A DNA stretch of 64,000 nt from Noviherbaspirillum sp. L7-7A (GCF_019052805.1 NZ_JAHQRJ010000001.1:930001-994000); one strand, 5' to 3'; positions 7,799 to 17,585 are shown, counted from the stretch's first letter. Notes: generated by a model not told the origin, from the sequence alone. Made by a program: numbers and translations.

Positions 7799-8644
7799 AT
7801 GTCCAGCCGTCCCCAGCTCAGCAACGCCGCCGCAGCACTCACCCATGAGGTTGAAGTGATGGATGAGCGCGGCCGCGTTTCCACCATTGCGATACCCGCC
7901 GAGCGGCCGCTGACGGTGTATGTCGACAAGCGCGAGCTGGTCACGCTGATGACGCTGGGCGGCGCGCCCGAAGCGCTGGTGCTGGGCTACCTGCGCAATC
8001 AGCGTCTGCTGAAATCGCTGGAAGACATCGAGTCGGTGCAGGTGGACTGGAGCGTCGACGCCGTGGCCGTCAGGACCCGGCACGGCATTGCCCATGTGGA
8101 GGAGCGCACCTCGAAGCGCGTGGTCACCACCGGCTGCGGCCAGGGCTCGGTGTTCGGCGGCCTGATGGACGATGTCGATGCCATCACCCTGAACCCGGAC
8201 GCGCGCCTGAAGCAGTCGGTGCTTTACCGTATCGTCGATACCATCCGCACCCAGCCCTCGATCTACAAGCAGGCCGGCTCGGTGCACGGCTGCGCGCTGT
8301 TTTCTGCGGAAGGCGAGCTGATCCATTTCGTCGAAGACGTGGGCCGCCACAACGCGGTCGACGCCATCGCCGGCAAGATGTGGCTGGACGACATGCGCGG
8401 CGACGACAAGGTGTTCTATACCACCGGCAGGCTGACGTCCGAAATGGTGATCAAGGGCGCGCAGATGGGCATCCCCTTCCTGCTGTCGCGCTCGGGCACC
8501 ACCCAGATGGGCCACATGGTGGCCGAAAAGCTGGGCATGTCGCTGCTGGCGCGCTGCACCGGCAAGCATTTCCTGCTGCTGACCGGCAGGGAACGCCTGC
8601 AGTTCGAGCCTGGCCTGGCCGAACAGACGCGCCGCGTTGCCTGA
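7799..8644 (+). CDS. fdhD: Formate dehydrogenase accessory sulfurtransferase FdhD
   Basis: 281 residues. FdhD passes sulfur from a cysteine desulfurase to the Mo-bisPGD cofactor, a step needed for active formate dehydrogenase. Recognisable parts are the N-terminal segment with ERPLTVYVDKRELVTLM, the loop TTGCGQGSVFGG (Cys113), the segment SVHGCALF, and the late motif VEDVGRHNAVDAIAGK that contributes to nucleotide binding. The usual CxxC of E. coli FdhD is here C-G-Q-G: the first cysteine is kept, the second is glycine. ATG at 7799 is the first in-frame Met after the preceding stop; the Shine-Dalgarno match is weak. It closes the formate dehydrogenase set. Confidence 0.92.
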   Translation: MSSRPQLSNAAAALTHEVEVMDERGRVSTIAIPAERPLTVYVDKRELVTLMTLGGAPEALVLGYLRNQRLLKSLEDIESVQVDWSVDAVAVRTRHGIAHVEERTSKRVVTTGCGQGSVFGGLMDDVDAITLNPDARLKQSVLYRIVDTIRTQPSIYKQAGSVHGCALFSAEGELIHFVEDVGRHNAVDAIAGKMWLDDMRGDDKVFYTTGRLTSEMVIKGAQMGIPFLLSRSGTTQMGHMVAEKLGMSLLARCTGKHFLLLTGRERLQFEPGLAEQTRRVA

Positions 8645-8691
8645 ATGACGATGGCAATCAACCGGGCGCCCGCCGCCTTCCGCACCACGCA

Positions 8692-9399
8692 ATGCATCTG
8701 ATCCAGGCTATTCAGGACGCCTTCGCACTGCTCGTTTCCGGCGATGCGAACCTGTGGCGCATCATCTGGATTTCCGTCAAGACCACGCTCCTCGCGCTGC
8801 TGATCGCCACCCCGTTTTCGGTTGTCTGCGGCTATGCGATCGCCTCCCACCGCTTCCTCGGCCGTCGCGTGCTGATCTGGCTGGCCCAGGTATCGCTCTC
8901 CCTTCCCACCGTGCTGATCGGCCTGCTGCTGTATCTGCTGCTTTCCCGACGCGGCCCGCTGGGCGAACTCGGCTGGCTGTTCTCGCAGACCGGCATCGTG
9001 GCAGGGCAGGTGCTGATCGCCTTGCCGGTGCTGATCGCCTTCACGCTGGCGGCGGTGCAGGCCGCCGATGTACGCCTGGCCGAAACCGCGATCACGCTCG
9101 GCGCCTCGCGCTGGCGGGTCATGCTCACGGTGCTGCATGAGGTGCGCTTCGGCGTGATGGCGGCCGTCATCACCGGCTTCGGCAGGGTAATTTCCGAGGT
9201 GGGCTGCGCCATGATGGTCGGCGGCAATATCGCCGGCGAGACCCGCACCATTACCACCGCGATCGCGCTGGAAACCAGCAAGGGCGAGTTCGCCCAGGGC
9301 ATTGCGCTGGGCATCGTGCTGGTGTCGATTTCGCTGGTGATCAATGCCGGCCTGATGCTGCTGCAAGGCGACGCCCATGCGGCGCCGGCGGCGCGATGA
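8692..9399 (+). CDS. ABC transporter permease, tungstate/molybdate (TupB-like)
   Basis: 235 residues with about five to six hydrophobic helices and the permease coupling segment AETAITLGASRWRVMLT (about residues 127-143), the EAA loop that contacts the ATPase. Long conserved-looking blocks (SLPTVLIGLLLYLLLSRRGP, SEVGCAMMVGGNIAGETRT) resemble the TupB family of tungstate permeases. No better in-frame start than ATG 8692 is seen; the Shine-Dalgarno signal is poor. Its stop overlaps the ATPase start (ATGA). No periplasmic binding protein gene lies here, so one must be supplied from elsewhere. Following fdhD, it probably supplies the metal for the enzyme; tungstate versus molybdate cannot be settled from sequence alone. 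Confidence 0.82.
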   Translation: MHLIQAIQDAFALLVSGDANLWRIIWISVKTTLLALLIATPFSVVCGYAIASHRFLGRRVLIWLAQVSLSLPTVLIGLLLYLLLSRRGPLGELGWLFSQTGIVAGQVLIALPVLIAFTLAAVQAADVRLAETAITLGASRWRVMLTVLHEVRFGVMAAVITGFGRVISEVGCAMMVGGNIAGETRTITTAIALETSKGEFAQGIALGIVLVSISLVINAGLMLLQGDAHAAPAAR

Positions 9400-10055
9400 G
9401 CAGCCTGCTGCAGATCGACGGCTTGCGCAAGCGTTTCGGACAGCGCCTGCTGCTCGATATCGATCATTTGCAAATCGACGTTGGCACGGCCTATGTGCTG
9501 ACCGGGGCCAATGGCGCTGGCAAGAGCACCTTGCTGCGGGTCTTGTGCGGACTGGAACCGGCCGAGGTAGGGCGTCTTGTCTTCATGGGTGAGTCCTTCC
9601 GGCTGTCACCCTATCCACGTGCAATGCGCGAGGCGATCGCCTATGTCCACCAGCACCCGGTGATGTTTTCCACCAGCGTGGCCGACAACATCGCCTATGG
9701 CCTCAAGGGCCGCGGCCTGTCGCGCGAGGAGATGCGCAGCAGGGTGGAGGAAGCCATCGACTGGGCCGGAATCGGCCATCTGCGCAGCAGCCCGCCGGCG
9801 ACCCTCTCCGGCGGTGAAAAGCAGCGGGTCGCGCTGGCCCGCGCACGGGTGCTGCGGCCCAGGCTGCTGCTGCTCGACGAACCGACAGCCAACCTCGATG
9901 GCGCCGCGCGCGAAGCGGTGATCGGGCTGATACCGACGCTGGTGCATGCCGGCAGCAGCGTGGTGATGGCCTGCCATGACCGCGACCTGATCAACCTGCC
10001 TGGCGTGCGCCGGATGAAGCTGCGCGAAGGACGCGTCGAATTGAGAGGCGGTTGA
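9396..10055 (+). CDS. ABC transporter ATP-binding protein, tungstate/molybdate (TupC-like)
   Basis: 219 residues, one ATPase domain. Visible motifs are Walker A GANGAGKST (about residues 37-45), the signature LSGGEKQR (about 132-139), Walker B LLLLDEPT (about 152-159) and the switch histidine in ACHDRD. The domain is short and lacks a C-terminal regulatory extension such as the molybdate-binding Mop domain of ModC, fitting a TupC-type ATPase. It overlaps the permease gene by four bases, so the pair is translated together. It energises uptake of an oxyanion; tungstate or molybdate is the likely cargo from the neighbouring formate dehydrogenase genes. Confidence 0.85.
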   Translation: MSSLLQIDGLRKRFGQRLLLDIDHLQIDVGTAYVLTGANGAGKSTLLRVLCGLEPAEVGRLVFMGESFRLSPYPRAMREAIAYVHQHPVMFSTSVADNIAYGLKGRGLSREEMRSRVEEAIDWAGIGHLRSSPPATLSGGEKQRVALARARVLRPRLLLLDEPTANLDGAAREAVIGLIPTLVHAGSSVVMACHDRDLINLPGVRRMKLREGRVELRGG

Positions 10056-10241
10056 GCTACCAGAGACGAGATGCCGGCAGGCAGCCATGCTGATTCTGTC
10101 GACCCCGATCATTCATGCAGCCGGACAAGACAAGGCGCGGGAAGAGACGCGGTTTTATGGCGCGCACCGGTCTGGCTTCGGTAGCAGGCCCGATGTCAAC
10201 ATTCCCGAAAACGGTGCGGCACGGAAGAACCTGTCGCGGCG

Positions 10242-11066
10242 TCACGTCTTGCGCCGCGCCAGTGCCAGTGTCGCCTCCGCCAGGCGGCGATACAGCGTGC
10301 CATGCTGCGCATCCCATGCAGCCACCGCCGCGGCCTGCTTCTCCACGGTTGCCATGTCGCCGCGCGCAATGGGGCCGGACAGCGCCGCGGCCGTACCTGC
10401 CTCGAACACCTGGTCCACCGTCTTGCGCACCAGCGGCTCCATGAGCTTCATCGCCACGTCCTGCGGAACCCCGGCCCGGCCATATGCCTGCACTGCCACA
10501 TCGAGCACGGTAACCAGGTAATTGCTGGCGAACACCGCGGCGGCGTGATAGACGGTCTTGGCTGCCGGGTCGATATCGATGCATTGCGCGCCGATGGCCT
10601 CGAACAGCGGCGCCACGATGGCCAGCGCCTGCGCATCGCCTTCCATGCCGCACCAGGTGCCCTGAAAGGATGCCGCGACCTGCTCGGGCAAGGCAAAGCT
10701 GCGGATGGGATGCACGCTGGCCACCTTGGCCCCGCGGGCGCTTGCCGCCTGCAAAACCGAAGCGGGCAGGGCGCCGCTGCAATGAAATACGACGGCGCCG
10801 GGGACGATCCTGCCGCTGCCCGCGAGCTGCTCGCAGCAGGTGGCGATCTGGTCGTCGGGCGTGGCGAACAGGTAGATGTCCGACACGGCCAGCGCGCCGT
10901 AGTCGTGCAGCGCGCGGCCTGCGCCAATGAAGTCGCAGGCTGCCTGCGCGTTGTCGGCGGACCGGCTCAGCACATCGAGCAGCATGACGCGCTGACTGCG
11001 ATGCCACAGGCGGCCCAGCGTCCTGGCCACGTGGCCGCTGCCAATGATGGAAAGTCTCGGTGTCAT
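10242..11066 (-). CDS. Rossmann-fold protein with DUF2520 domain
   Basis: 274 residues from the chosen start. The N-terminus is a dinucleotide-binding fold (IIGSGHVARTLGRLW, about residues 6-20, with the GxGxxA-type loop); the middle reads like an NAD(P)-dependent dehydrogenase (FATPDDQIATCC, FHCSGALPASVL, VASVHPIRSF). The C-terminal half is helical and matches the DUF2520 type, which resembles the helical domain of 6-phosphogluconate or pyrroline-carboxylate dehydrogenases. Substrate is unknown. The ATG at 11066 is preceded by AAGGTGGGG and is preferred to an in-frame ATG at 11090. It converges with the TupC-like gene and lies after the ABC-F gene on the same strand. Confidence 0.8.
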   Translation of the reverse strand: MTPRLSIIGSGHVARTLGRLWHRSQRVMLLDVLSRSADNAQAACDFIGAGRALHDYGALAVSDIYLFATPDDQIATCCEQLAGSGRIVPGAVVFHCSGALPASVLQAASARGAKVASVHPIRSFALPEQVAASFQGTWCGMEGDAQALAIVAPLFEAIGAQCIDIDPAAKTVYHAAAVFASNYLVTVLDVAVQAYGRAGVPQDVAMKLMEPLVRKTVDQVFEAGTAAALSGPIARGDMATVEKQAAAVAAWDAQHGTLYRRLAEATLALARRKT

Positions 11067-11121
11067 GTCCCCACCTTCTTTGGCTGGCATCTGAGCATCT
11101 GGCCGGCAATGTGCGCCGACG

Positions 11122-13074
11122 TCAGGCCAATATGGTTTCCAGCGCCTCCTGCTGCTCCAGCCACTCCATCTCCAGCTGTTCCAGCGACTGCGCGCAAGCG
11201 GCCTGCTCGGCCAGCAGTATTTTCAGCTCGTCCTTTTTGCCGGCTTCATAGATGGACGCGTCCGCCAGGCGGGCATCGAGTCCGGCTTTCTTTTCTGTCG
11301 CCGCGGCAATCTGCTGCTCCAGCTTTTTGATGCGGCTTTCGATCGGCTTCTTCAGGGCCGACAGGCGCTGCCTGTCCTGCGCCTCGACCCGCTTCTGCTC
11401 GCGCCGGTCGGGGATGCCAGCGGCTTCCTTTTGCGCGCTGGCCTGGGCCTCCCGGTTGGCCAGCTTGGTCCTGAAGAGCCAGTCGCGGTAATCGTCGAGA
11501 TCGCCGTCGAAGGGCGTGAGCCGGCCGCCGGCCACGATCAGGAATTCGTCGGTGGTGGCGCGCAGCAGGTGGCGGTCGTGCGAGACCAGCAGCAGCGTGC
11601 CCTCGAACTGCGCCAGCGCCTCGGTCAGGGCTTCCCGGGTTTCGAGGTCGAGATGGTTGGTCGGCTCGTCCAGCAGCAGCAGGTTGGGCCGCTGCCAGAC
11701 GATCAGCGCCAGCGCCAGCCGCGCCTTCTCGCCGCCGGAAAATGGCGCGATCGGGCTGGTCACCATGTTGCCGGGGAAGTTGAAGCCGCCGAGGAAGTTG
11801 CGCAGTTCCTGCTCGCGCACGTCCGGCGCGATGCGCGCCAGGTGCCATAGCGGCGACTCGTCATGGCGCAGCATCTCGACCTGGTGCTGGGCGAAGTAGC
11901 CAATCGCCAGGCCCTTGCCGAAGCGGGCGTCGCCGGACAATGGCTGCAGTTCGGCGGCAATGGTCTTGATCAGGGTGGACTTGCCGGCGCCGTTGATGCC
12001 GAGCAGACCAATGCGCTGGCCCGCCTGCATCGAAAAGGTGATGTGGCTGACGATGGTCTTTTCGGTGACGGCATGAGTCTCCGGGTCTTCCACCCGGTAG
12101 CCGGCATTGACGTCCTCCATCACCAGCAGCGGGTTCGGCGCATTCTGCGGCTCGCGGAAGGTGAAGGAAAACTCGGCGGCGGCGCGCAGCGGCGCGAGTT
12201 CCTCCATCTTCGACAGCGCCTTCATCCGGCTCTGCGCCTGGCGCGCCTTGGTCGCCTTGGCCTTGAAGCGGTCGATGAAGGATTGCAGGTGGGCGCGCTC
12301 GCGGGTCTGCTTCTCGATCATGCTCTGGGTGAGAATGAGCTGCGCAGCGCGCTGGCGCTCGAAGGCGGAGTAGTTGCCGGAATAGCGCTTCAACTTGCGC
12401 TCGTCGATATGCACGATCACGTTGACCACGCCGTCGAGGAAGTCGCGGTCATGGGAAATGACGACGAGTGTGCCGGCATAGCGCTTCAACCAGTCTTCCA
12501 GCCAGATGATGGCGTCCAGGTCCAGGTGGTTGGTCGGCTCGTCCAGCAGCAGCAGGTCGGACGGGCACATCAGCGCCTGGGCCAGGTTCAGCCGCATGCG
12601 CCAGCCGCCTGAGAAGCTTGCTACCGGCTGGCCCATCTGTTCCTGGGTGAAGCCCAGCCCGGTCAGCAGCTGCTCGGCGCGCGAGCGCACGGTGTAGGCG
12701 TCGGCATCGGCCAGCGCAGCATGCAGTTCGCCGAGGCGATGGCCGTTGGCGGCGCTTTCCGGCTGGCTTTCCAGCGCGGCCAGTTCGGCTTCCAGCCGGC
12801 GCAGGCCGGCGTCGCCATCGATTGCGTAGTCGAGGGCGCAGCGGTCCAGTGCGGGCGTCTCCTGCGCCACATAGGCCACGCGCCAGGTCGATGGAAAGCC
12901 GGCGTCTCCCTGGTCGGCATGCAGTTCGCCGCGCAACAGGCCGAACAGGCTGGATTTGCCGGCGCCGTTGGCGCCTACCAGGCCGACCTTCTCGCCGGGG
13001 TTCAGGGTCAAGTCGGCACTCTCGAACAGGGCCTTGGTGCCCCGCATGAGACTCATTTGCTGGAAACGGATCAT
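11122..13074 (-). CDS. ABC-F family ATPase, YheS-like
   Basis: 650 residues with two ABC ATPase domains in one chain and no membrane helices, the ABC-F layout of ribosome-associated factors. First domain: Walker A GANGAGKSS (about residues 34-42), signature FSGGW, Walker B LLLLDEPTNHLDLD. A charged linker follows (about 245-310). Second domain: Walker A GINGAGKST, signature FSGGEKAR, Walker B LLLLDEPTNHLDLE. After about residue 530 comes a basic, coiled-coil tail rich in Lys, Glu and Gln. Length and both signature variants fit YheS of E. coli (637 residues). It ends 55 bases before the DUF2520 gene start and lies 13 bases after prmB, so co-transcription is likely. Confidence 0.9.
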   Translation of the reverse strand: MIRFQQMSLMRGTKALFESADLTLNPGEKVGLVGANGAGKSSLFGLLRGELHADQGDAGFPSTWRVAYVAQETPALDRCALDYAIDGDAGLRRLEAELAALESQPESAANGHRLGELHAALADADAYTVRSRAEQLLTGLGFTQEQMGQPVASFSGGWRMRLNLAQALMCPSDLLLLDEPTNHLDLDAIIWLEDWLKRYAGTLVVISHDRDFLDGVVNVIVHIDERKLKRYSGNYSAFERQRAAQLILTQSMIEKQTRERAHLQSFIDRFKAKATKARQAQSRMKALSKMEELAPLRAAAEFSFTFREPQNAPNPLLVMEDVNAGYRVEDPETHAVTEKTIVSHITFSMQAGQRIGLLGINGAGKSTLIKTIAAELQPLSGDARFGKGLAIGYFAQHQVEMLRHDESPLWHLARIAPDVREQELRNFLGGFNFPGNMVTSPIAPFSGGEKARLALALIVWQRPNLLLLDEPTNHLDLETREALTEALAQFEGTLLLVSHDRHLLRATTDEFLIVAGGRLTPFDGDLDDYRDWLFRTKLANREAQASAQKEAAGIPDRREQKRVEAQDRQRLSALKKPIESRIKKLEQQIAAATEKKAGLDARLADASIYEAGKKDELKILLAEQAACAQSLEQLEMEWLEQQEALETILA

Positions 13075-13087
13075 GGTCGCCTGCCCG

Positions 13088-13984
13088 TTATTCCAGAATG
13101 CCCAGTTGCTCGGCAGTGAGCAGGAACACCATGTCGTCGCCGGCGCTGGTGGACAGCCAGGTCAGTTCCAGGTCGGGGAAGGCAGCCTCGGCATGGCCGC
13201 GCTCATTGCCGATTTCCACTACCAGGATGCCGCCCGGCTTCAGGCGCGAGCGGGCGCCGTCGACGATGCGGCGCACCAGGTCCATGCCGTCGTCGCCGCC
13301 GGCCAGCGCCATCTGCGGCTCGCGCTGGTATTCGGGCGGCAGCCTGGCCATCGAGCCGGCATTCACATAGGGCGGGTTGGTGATGATGAGGTCATAGCGC
13401 CGGGTGGCGGGCAGCGCATCGTACAGGTCGGACTGCAGCAGCGTGATGCGGTCCTGCATTGCGTAGTCGGCGACATTGTGCCCGGCCACTTCCAGCGCAT
13501 CGGCAGACAGGTCGACTGCGTCCACATGGGCGTTGCCGAAGGTGTCGGCCAGCATCACCGCCAGGCAGCCGGAGCCGGTGCACAGTTCCAGCACGCTGGT
13601 GACGTCCTCCGGGTCGCTGACCCAGGGTGCGAACTGTTCCGGGATCAGTTCGGCGATGAAGGAGCGCGGCACGATGGTGCGCTCATCCACGTAGAAGCGG
13701 TAACTGCCGAGCCAGGCCTCATGGGTGATGTAGGCCGCCGGCACCCGTTCCACCGCGCGGCGCTCCACCACCTTCAGCAGGGCGTCGACTTCCTCGGGCA
13801 GCAGGCGGGCGTCGAGGAAGGGGTCGAGCCGGTCCAGCGGCAGCTTCAGCGTGTGCAGCAGCAGGTAGGCGGCTTCGTCGAAGGCATTGCTGCTGCCGTG
13901 GCCAAAGAACAGGCCGGCGCCATTGAAGCGGGTGGTGGCGAAACGCAGGACGTCGCGCAGGGTGAAAAAATAGGTGGAGGTCAT
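13088..13984 (-). CDS. prmB: Ribosomal protein L3 glutamine methyltransferase PrmB
   Basis: 298 residues, AdoMet-dependent N5-methylation of a glutamine in ribosomal protein L3. The N-terminal helical domain (residues 1 to about 95) is followed by the methyltransferase fold: SAM-binding ELCTGSGCLAVML (about 139-151), acidic DAVDLS, and the catalytic TNPPYVN (about 206-212), the NPPY motif of glutamine methylases. The family segment RTIVPRSFIAELI precedes the SAM motif. ATG at 13984 begins MTSTYFFTLRDVL; the open frame continues far upstream but overlaps dapE in another frame. It is 65 bases downstream of dapE on the same strand. HemK/PrmC is the nearest alternative, but the IVPRS segment fits PrmB better. 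Confidence 0.92.
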   Translation of the reverse strand: MTSTYFFTLRDVLRFATTRFNGAGLFFGHGSSNAFDEAAYLLLHTLKLPLDRLDPFLDARLLPEEVDALLKVVERRAVERVPAAYITHEAWLGSYRFYVDERTIVPRSFIAELIPEQFAPWVSDPEDVTSVLELCTGSGCLAVMLADTFGNAHVDAVDLSADALEVAGHNVADYAMQDRITLLQSDLYDALPATRRYDLIITNPPYVNAGSMARLPPEYQREPQMALAGGDDGMDLVRRIVDGARSRLKPGGILVVEIGNERGHAEAAFPDLELTWLSTSAGDDMVFLLTAEQLGILE

Positions 13985-14049
13985 GAGTGGATTTCCGGGG
14001 GAGGGGGCAAGGCCGGCGGCGCGGCCTCGTCCGTGACGAAGGTGAGGGC

Positions 14050-15246
<1,197 letters not shown>

Positions 15247-15406
15247 CTAATACGGTTCGCGGTGGTGCGATATGGCAGGCGCCTCATCGGAAGGCTGTCA
15301 TGGGCTAACAATACTAATTGTTCGGCATGGTTTGTCTCCCCGGCGCCGGCCTGGCCTATATTTCGCCTTCCGTCCGACAGGACGCCGACAAATCAAGGAG
15401 TTGGCA

Positions 15407-16063
15407 ATGGATCTTATTCTCCATGGCGCGCGCCCGGAACGCGGCCTTCGCCTGGCGCGCACCCGCCTGCTGATCGGGTTTGCACAGGCAATCGCCTTGA
15501 CTGGCGTGCTTTATGCCGATCGCGGCGGCATCTGGTCCAGTCAATCGTCCTTTCTCTTTCCCATGGCGCTGATGGCGAGCCTTTTTCTGCCCGTGTTATG
15601 GCTCAGCGCAGCGGGATCGTTGAGCAGCCGGCAGGTGTGGCGATGGATGAGCGTTGCGCTGCTCATCATGGTCGCGCTTACCGCCGTCGATCTTCTGACC
15701 ACGGATGGCGCGCAGGAAGACCCGACCGCGTTTTTCGTGCAGACGCGCCTGGGGCAACTGGTTTGCGGAACCGGATTGCTCCTGTACAGCGTCCAGGTCA
15801 TGGTGCTGGCCGGGACCCACGAACGGCGCTGGATCGCCTCCCGCGCCCGCTGTCTTTCCTGTGCCGTTGCGCTGGCCCTTCAGTTGCTCGGATCTTTTCT
15901 GGTGGCCGTCGCGTCTGGCTTCGCCGCGCTGGGCGTGTCGGCCCAGGCAGGTTTGCGCCCGTGCGACGTCTGGCCGTTCATTTTTGCGGGTGCCCTGGGA
16001 TTCGCCGGCGCCATGCACCTGGTTGGGTGCGGCGCACCGGAATTTCATGGCGCAGGATCCTAA
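15407..16063 (+). CDS. Multi-pass membrane protein resembling the N-terminal half of DUF4153 proteins
   Basis: 218 residues with about six hydrophobic helices (roughly residues 22-40, 48-66, 75-92, 113-132, 148-172 and 186-206). AAGGAG at 15395-15400, six bases before the ATG at 15407, fixes the start. The patterns RLLIGFAQAIAL near the start and VMVLAGTHERRWIAS in the middle recall the first half of DUF4153 membrane proteins, which are usually 500-600 residues long; the assignment is from memory and tentative. If correct, the protein is a short version, for no continuation is seen. Its stop TAA (16061-16063) shares bases with the TAG stop of the opposite-strand gene at 16060. It is the only + strand gene in this section. 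Confidence 0.7.
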   Translation: MDLILHGARPERGLRLARTRLLIGFAQAIALTGVLYADRGGIWSSQSSFLFPMALMASLFLPVLWLSAAGSLSSRQVWRWMSVALLIMVALTAVDLLTTDGAQEDPTAFFVQTRLGQLVCGTGLLLYSVQVMVLAGTHERRWIASRARCLSCAVALALQLLGSFLVAVASGFAALGVSAQAGLRPCDVWPFIFAGALGFAGAMHLVGCGAPEFHGAGS

Positions 16064-16413
16064 GGCAGCAACAGATCGCGGTACTGGTTTTCGCTAAAGC
16101 CGCAATACGTCGCTCCATCCTTGGCCAGCACCGGGCGCTTGATCAGCGAAGGCGTTTCCAGCATCAGGGTAATCGCATCGTCGGCACCGCCGACCGCATT
16201 GCGGCGTTCCTCCGGCAGCCCTCGCCAGCTGGTGCCACGCCGGTTGAGCAGGGTTTCCCAGGGAATGTCGGCCAGCCAGGCCTCCAGCATGGCCCGGGTG
16301 ACGCCGCTCTTTTTGAAGTCATGAAAGACATGGTCGATGCCGTTGTCGGCCAGCCAGCCTCGGGCTTTCTTGACGGTGTCGCAGTTGGGAATGCCGTAGA
16401 GAGTGATTGTCAT
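16060..16413 (-). CDS. ArsC/Spx-family reductase (YffB-like)
   Basis: 117 residues, thioredoxin-like fold. The N-terminus reads ITLYGIPNCDTVKKARGWL: a single cysteine at position 10 followed by KK, the ArsC-family signature without a CxxC partner. Later segments TLLNRRGTSWRGL and SLIKRPVLAKDG are typical of YffB/Spx-like proteins, the arginine in KRPV being part of the active site in arsenate reductases. Function in this subfamily is not established; a glutathione-linked thiol reductase role has been proposed. It lies between pilU-like and dapE genes on the same strand. Specific arsenate resistance is unlikely, with no ars genes nearby. Confidence 0.88.
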   Translation of the reverse strand: MTITLYGIPNCDTVKKARGWLADNGIDHVFHDFKKSGVTRAMLEAWLADIPWETLLNRRGTSWRGLPEERRNAVGGADDAITLMLETPSLIKRPVLAKDGATYCGFSENQYRDLLLP

Positions 16414-16451
16414 CGTTGCTGGATGCAGGTACGGCGGGCCGCCGGCCCGCG

Positions 16452-17585
16452 TCAGAGGTTGAGGGTGAATTCGGTGAAGGTTGGCTCGTCGTCGTCCTTC
16501 CTGCTTTCCTCCACCTGTTCCTGGGTCTGGCCATTGTTGAGCAGCCAGTACAGGTTGCTGGCCGAATCCGCATGCGCCAGTGCTTCTTCCTCGGTGATCA
16601 CGCCTTCCCGGATCATCGTCATCAGCGCCTGTTCGAAGGTCTGGGAGCCGGCCGACAGGCTTTTCTCCACCGCCTCGCGGATCTGGCCGATCTCGCCCTG
16701 TTCGATCAGCTCCGCCACATGACGGGTGTTGAGCATGACCTCCACCGCCGCCCGGCGGCCGCCATCGATAGCCGGTACCAGCCGCTGCGAGATGATGGCG
16801 CGGATCGTCGCCGCCAGGTCGGGATAGAGCGACTGCCGCGCCTCGATCGGGTAGAAGCTGATGATGCGGTTGAGCGCCTGGTAGCTATTGTTGGCATGCA
16901 GGGTCGCCACCACCAGATGGCCGGACTGCGCATAGGAAAGGGCCGCGGTCATGGTGTCGCGGTCGCGGATCTCGCCGATCAGGATGCAGTCCGGCGCCTG
17001 CCGCAGCGCATTCTTCAGCGCAACCGCAAGGCTGTGGGCATCGGTGCCGATCTCGCGCTGGTTGACAATGGAGCGCTTGGCGGAAAACAGGAACTCGATG
17101 GGATCTTCCAGCGTCAGGATATGGCCGTTGGACATCGCATTGCGATGGTCCAGCATCGAGGCGATGGTGGTGGACTTGCCGGAGCCGGTGGCGCCGACCA
17201 CCAGCAGCAGGCCGCGCCGCGCCATGATCAGTTCCGGCAGCACCGCGGGCAGATGCAATTCCGACAACGCCGGTATCTGGTAGGGCACGAAGCGCAGCAC
17301 CGCCGAGATCGAGCCGCGCTGCTGGAATGCCGACAGGCGCAGCCGGCCGATGCCGCTGGCCTGGATGCCCAGGTTGAGCTCATGCTCGCGCCGCAGTTCG
17401 TCGAGCCGGTCGGCCGGCACGACCTCGGAGAGCAGGGCCATGATGGCGCCCTGGTCCATGCGCTGCTGGTTCACGGGTATCAGGTTGCCGTTGATTTTTA
17501 CCTGTATCGGCGAGTTCACCGCCAGGAACAGGTCGGACGCGCCCTTGTCCTTCATCAGCTGGAACAGACGTTCCATGGCCATCAT
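16452..17585 (-). CDS. pilU: Type IV pilus retraction-type ATPase, PilU-like
   Basis: 377 residues, hexameric secretion ATPase of the PilT/PilU group. Motifs seen: Walker A VGATGSGKSTT (about residues 129-139), Asp box TLEDPIEFLF, the Walker B-containing segment DCILIGEIRDRDTM (about 202-215) and His box ATLHANNSYQAL. The N-terminal PAS-like domain has ASDLFLAVNSPIQVKINGN. The C-terminus beyond the ATPase is longer than in PilT (about 345 residues) and acidic (RKDDDEP), which favours PilU. AGGAG lies before tandem ATGs at 17585 and 17582. No pilT is next to it; the gene sits between dapD and the ArsC-family gene. Confidence 0.8.
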   Translation of the reverse strand: MMAMERLFQLMKDKGASDLFLAVNSPIQVKINGNLIPVNQQRMDQGAIMALLSEVVPADRLDELRREHELNLGIQASGIGRLRLSAFQQRGSISAVLRFVPYQIPALSELHLPAVLPELIMARRGLLLVVGATGSGKSTTIASMLDHRNAMSNGHILTLEDPIEFLFSAKRSIVNQREIGTDAHSLAVALKNALRQAPDCILIGEIRDRDTMTAALSYAQSGHLVVATLHANNSYQALNRIISFYPIEARQSLYPDLAATIRAIISQRLVPAIDGGRRAAVEVMLNTRHVAELIEQGEIGQIREAVEKSLSAGSQTFEQALMTMIREGVITEEEALAHADSASNLYWLLNNGQTQEQVEESRKDDDEPTFTEFTLNL

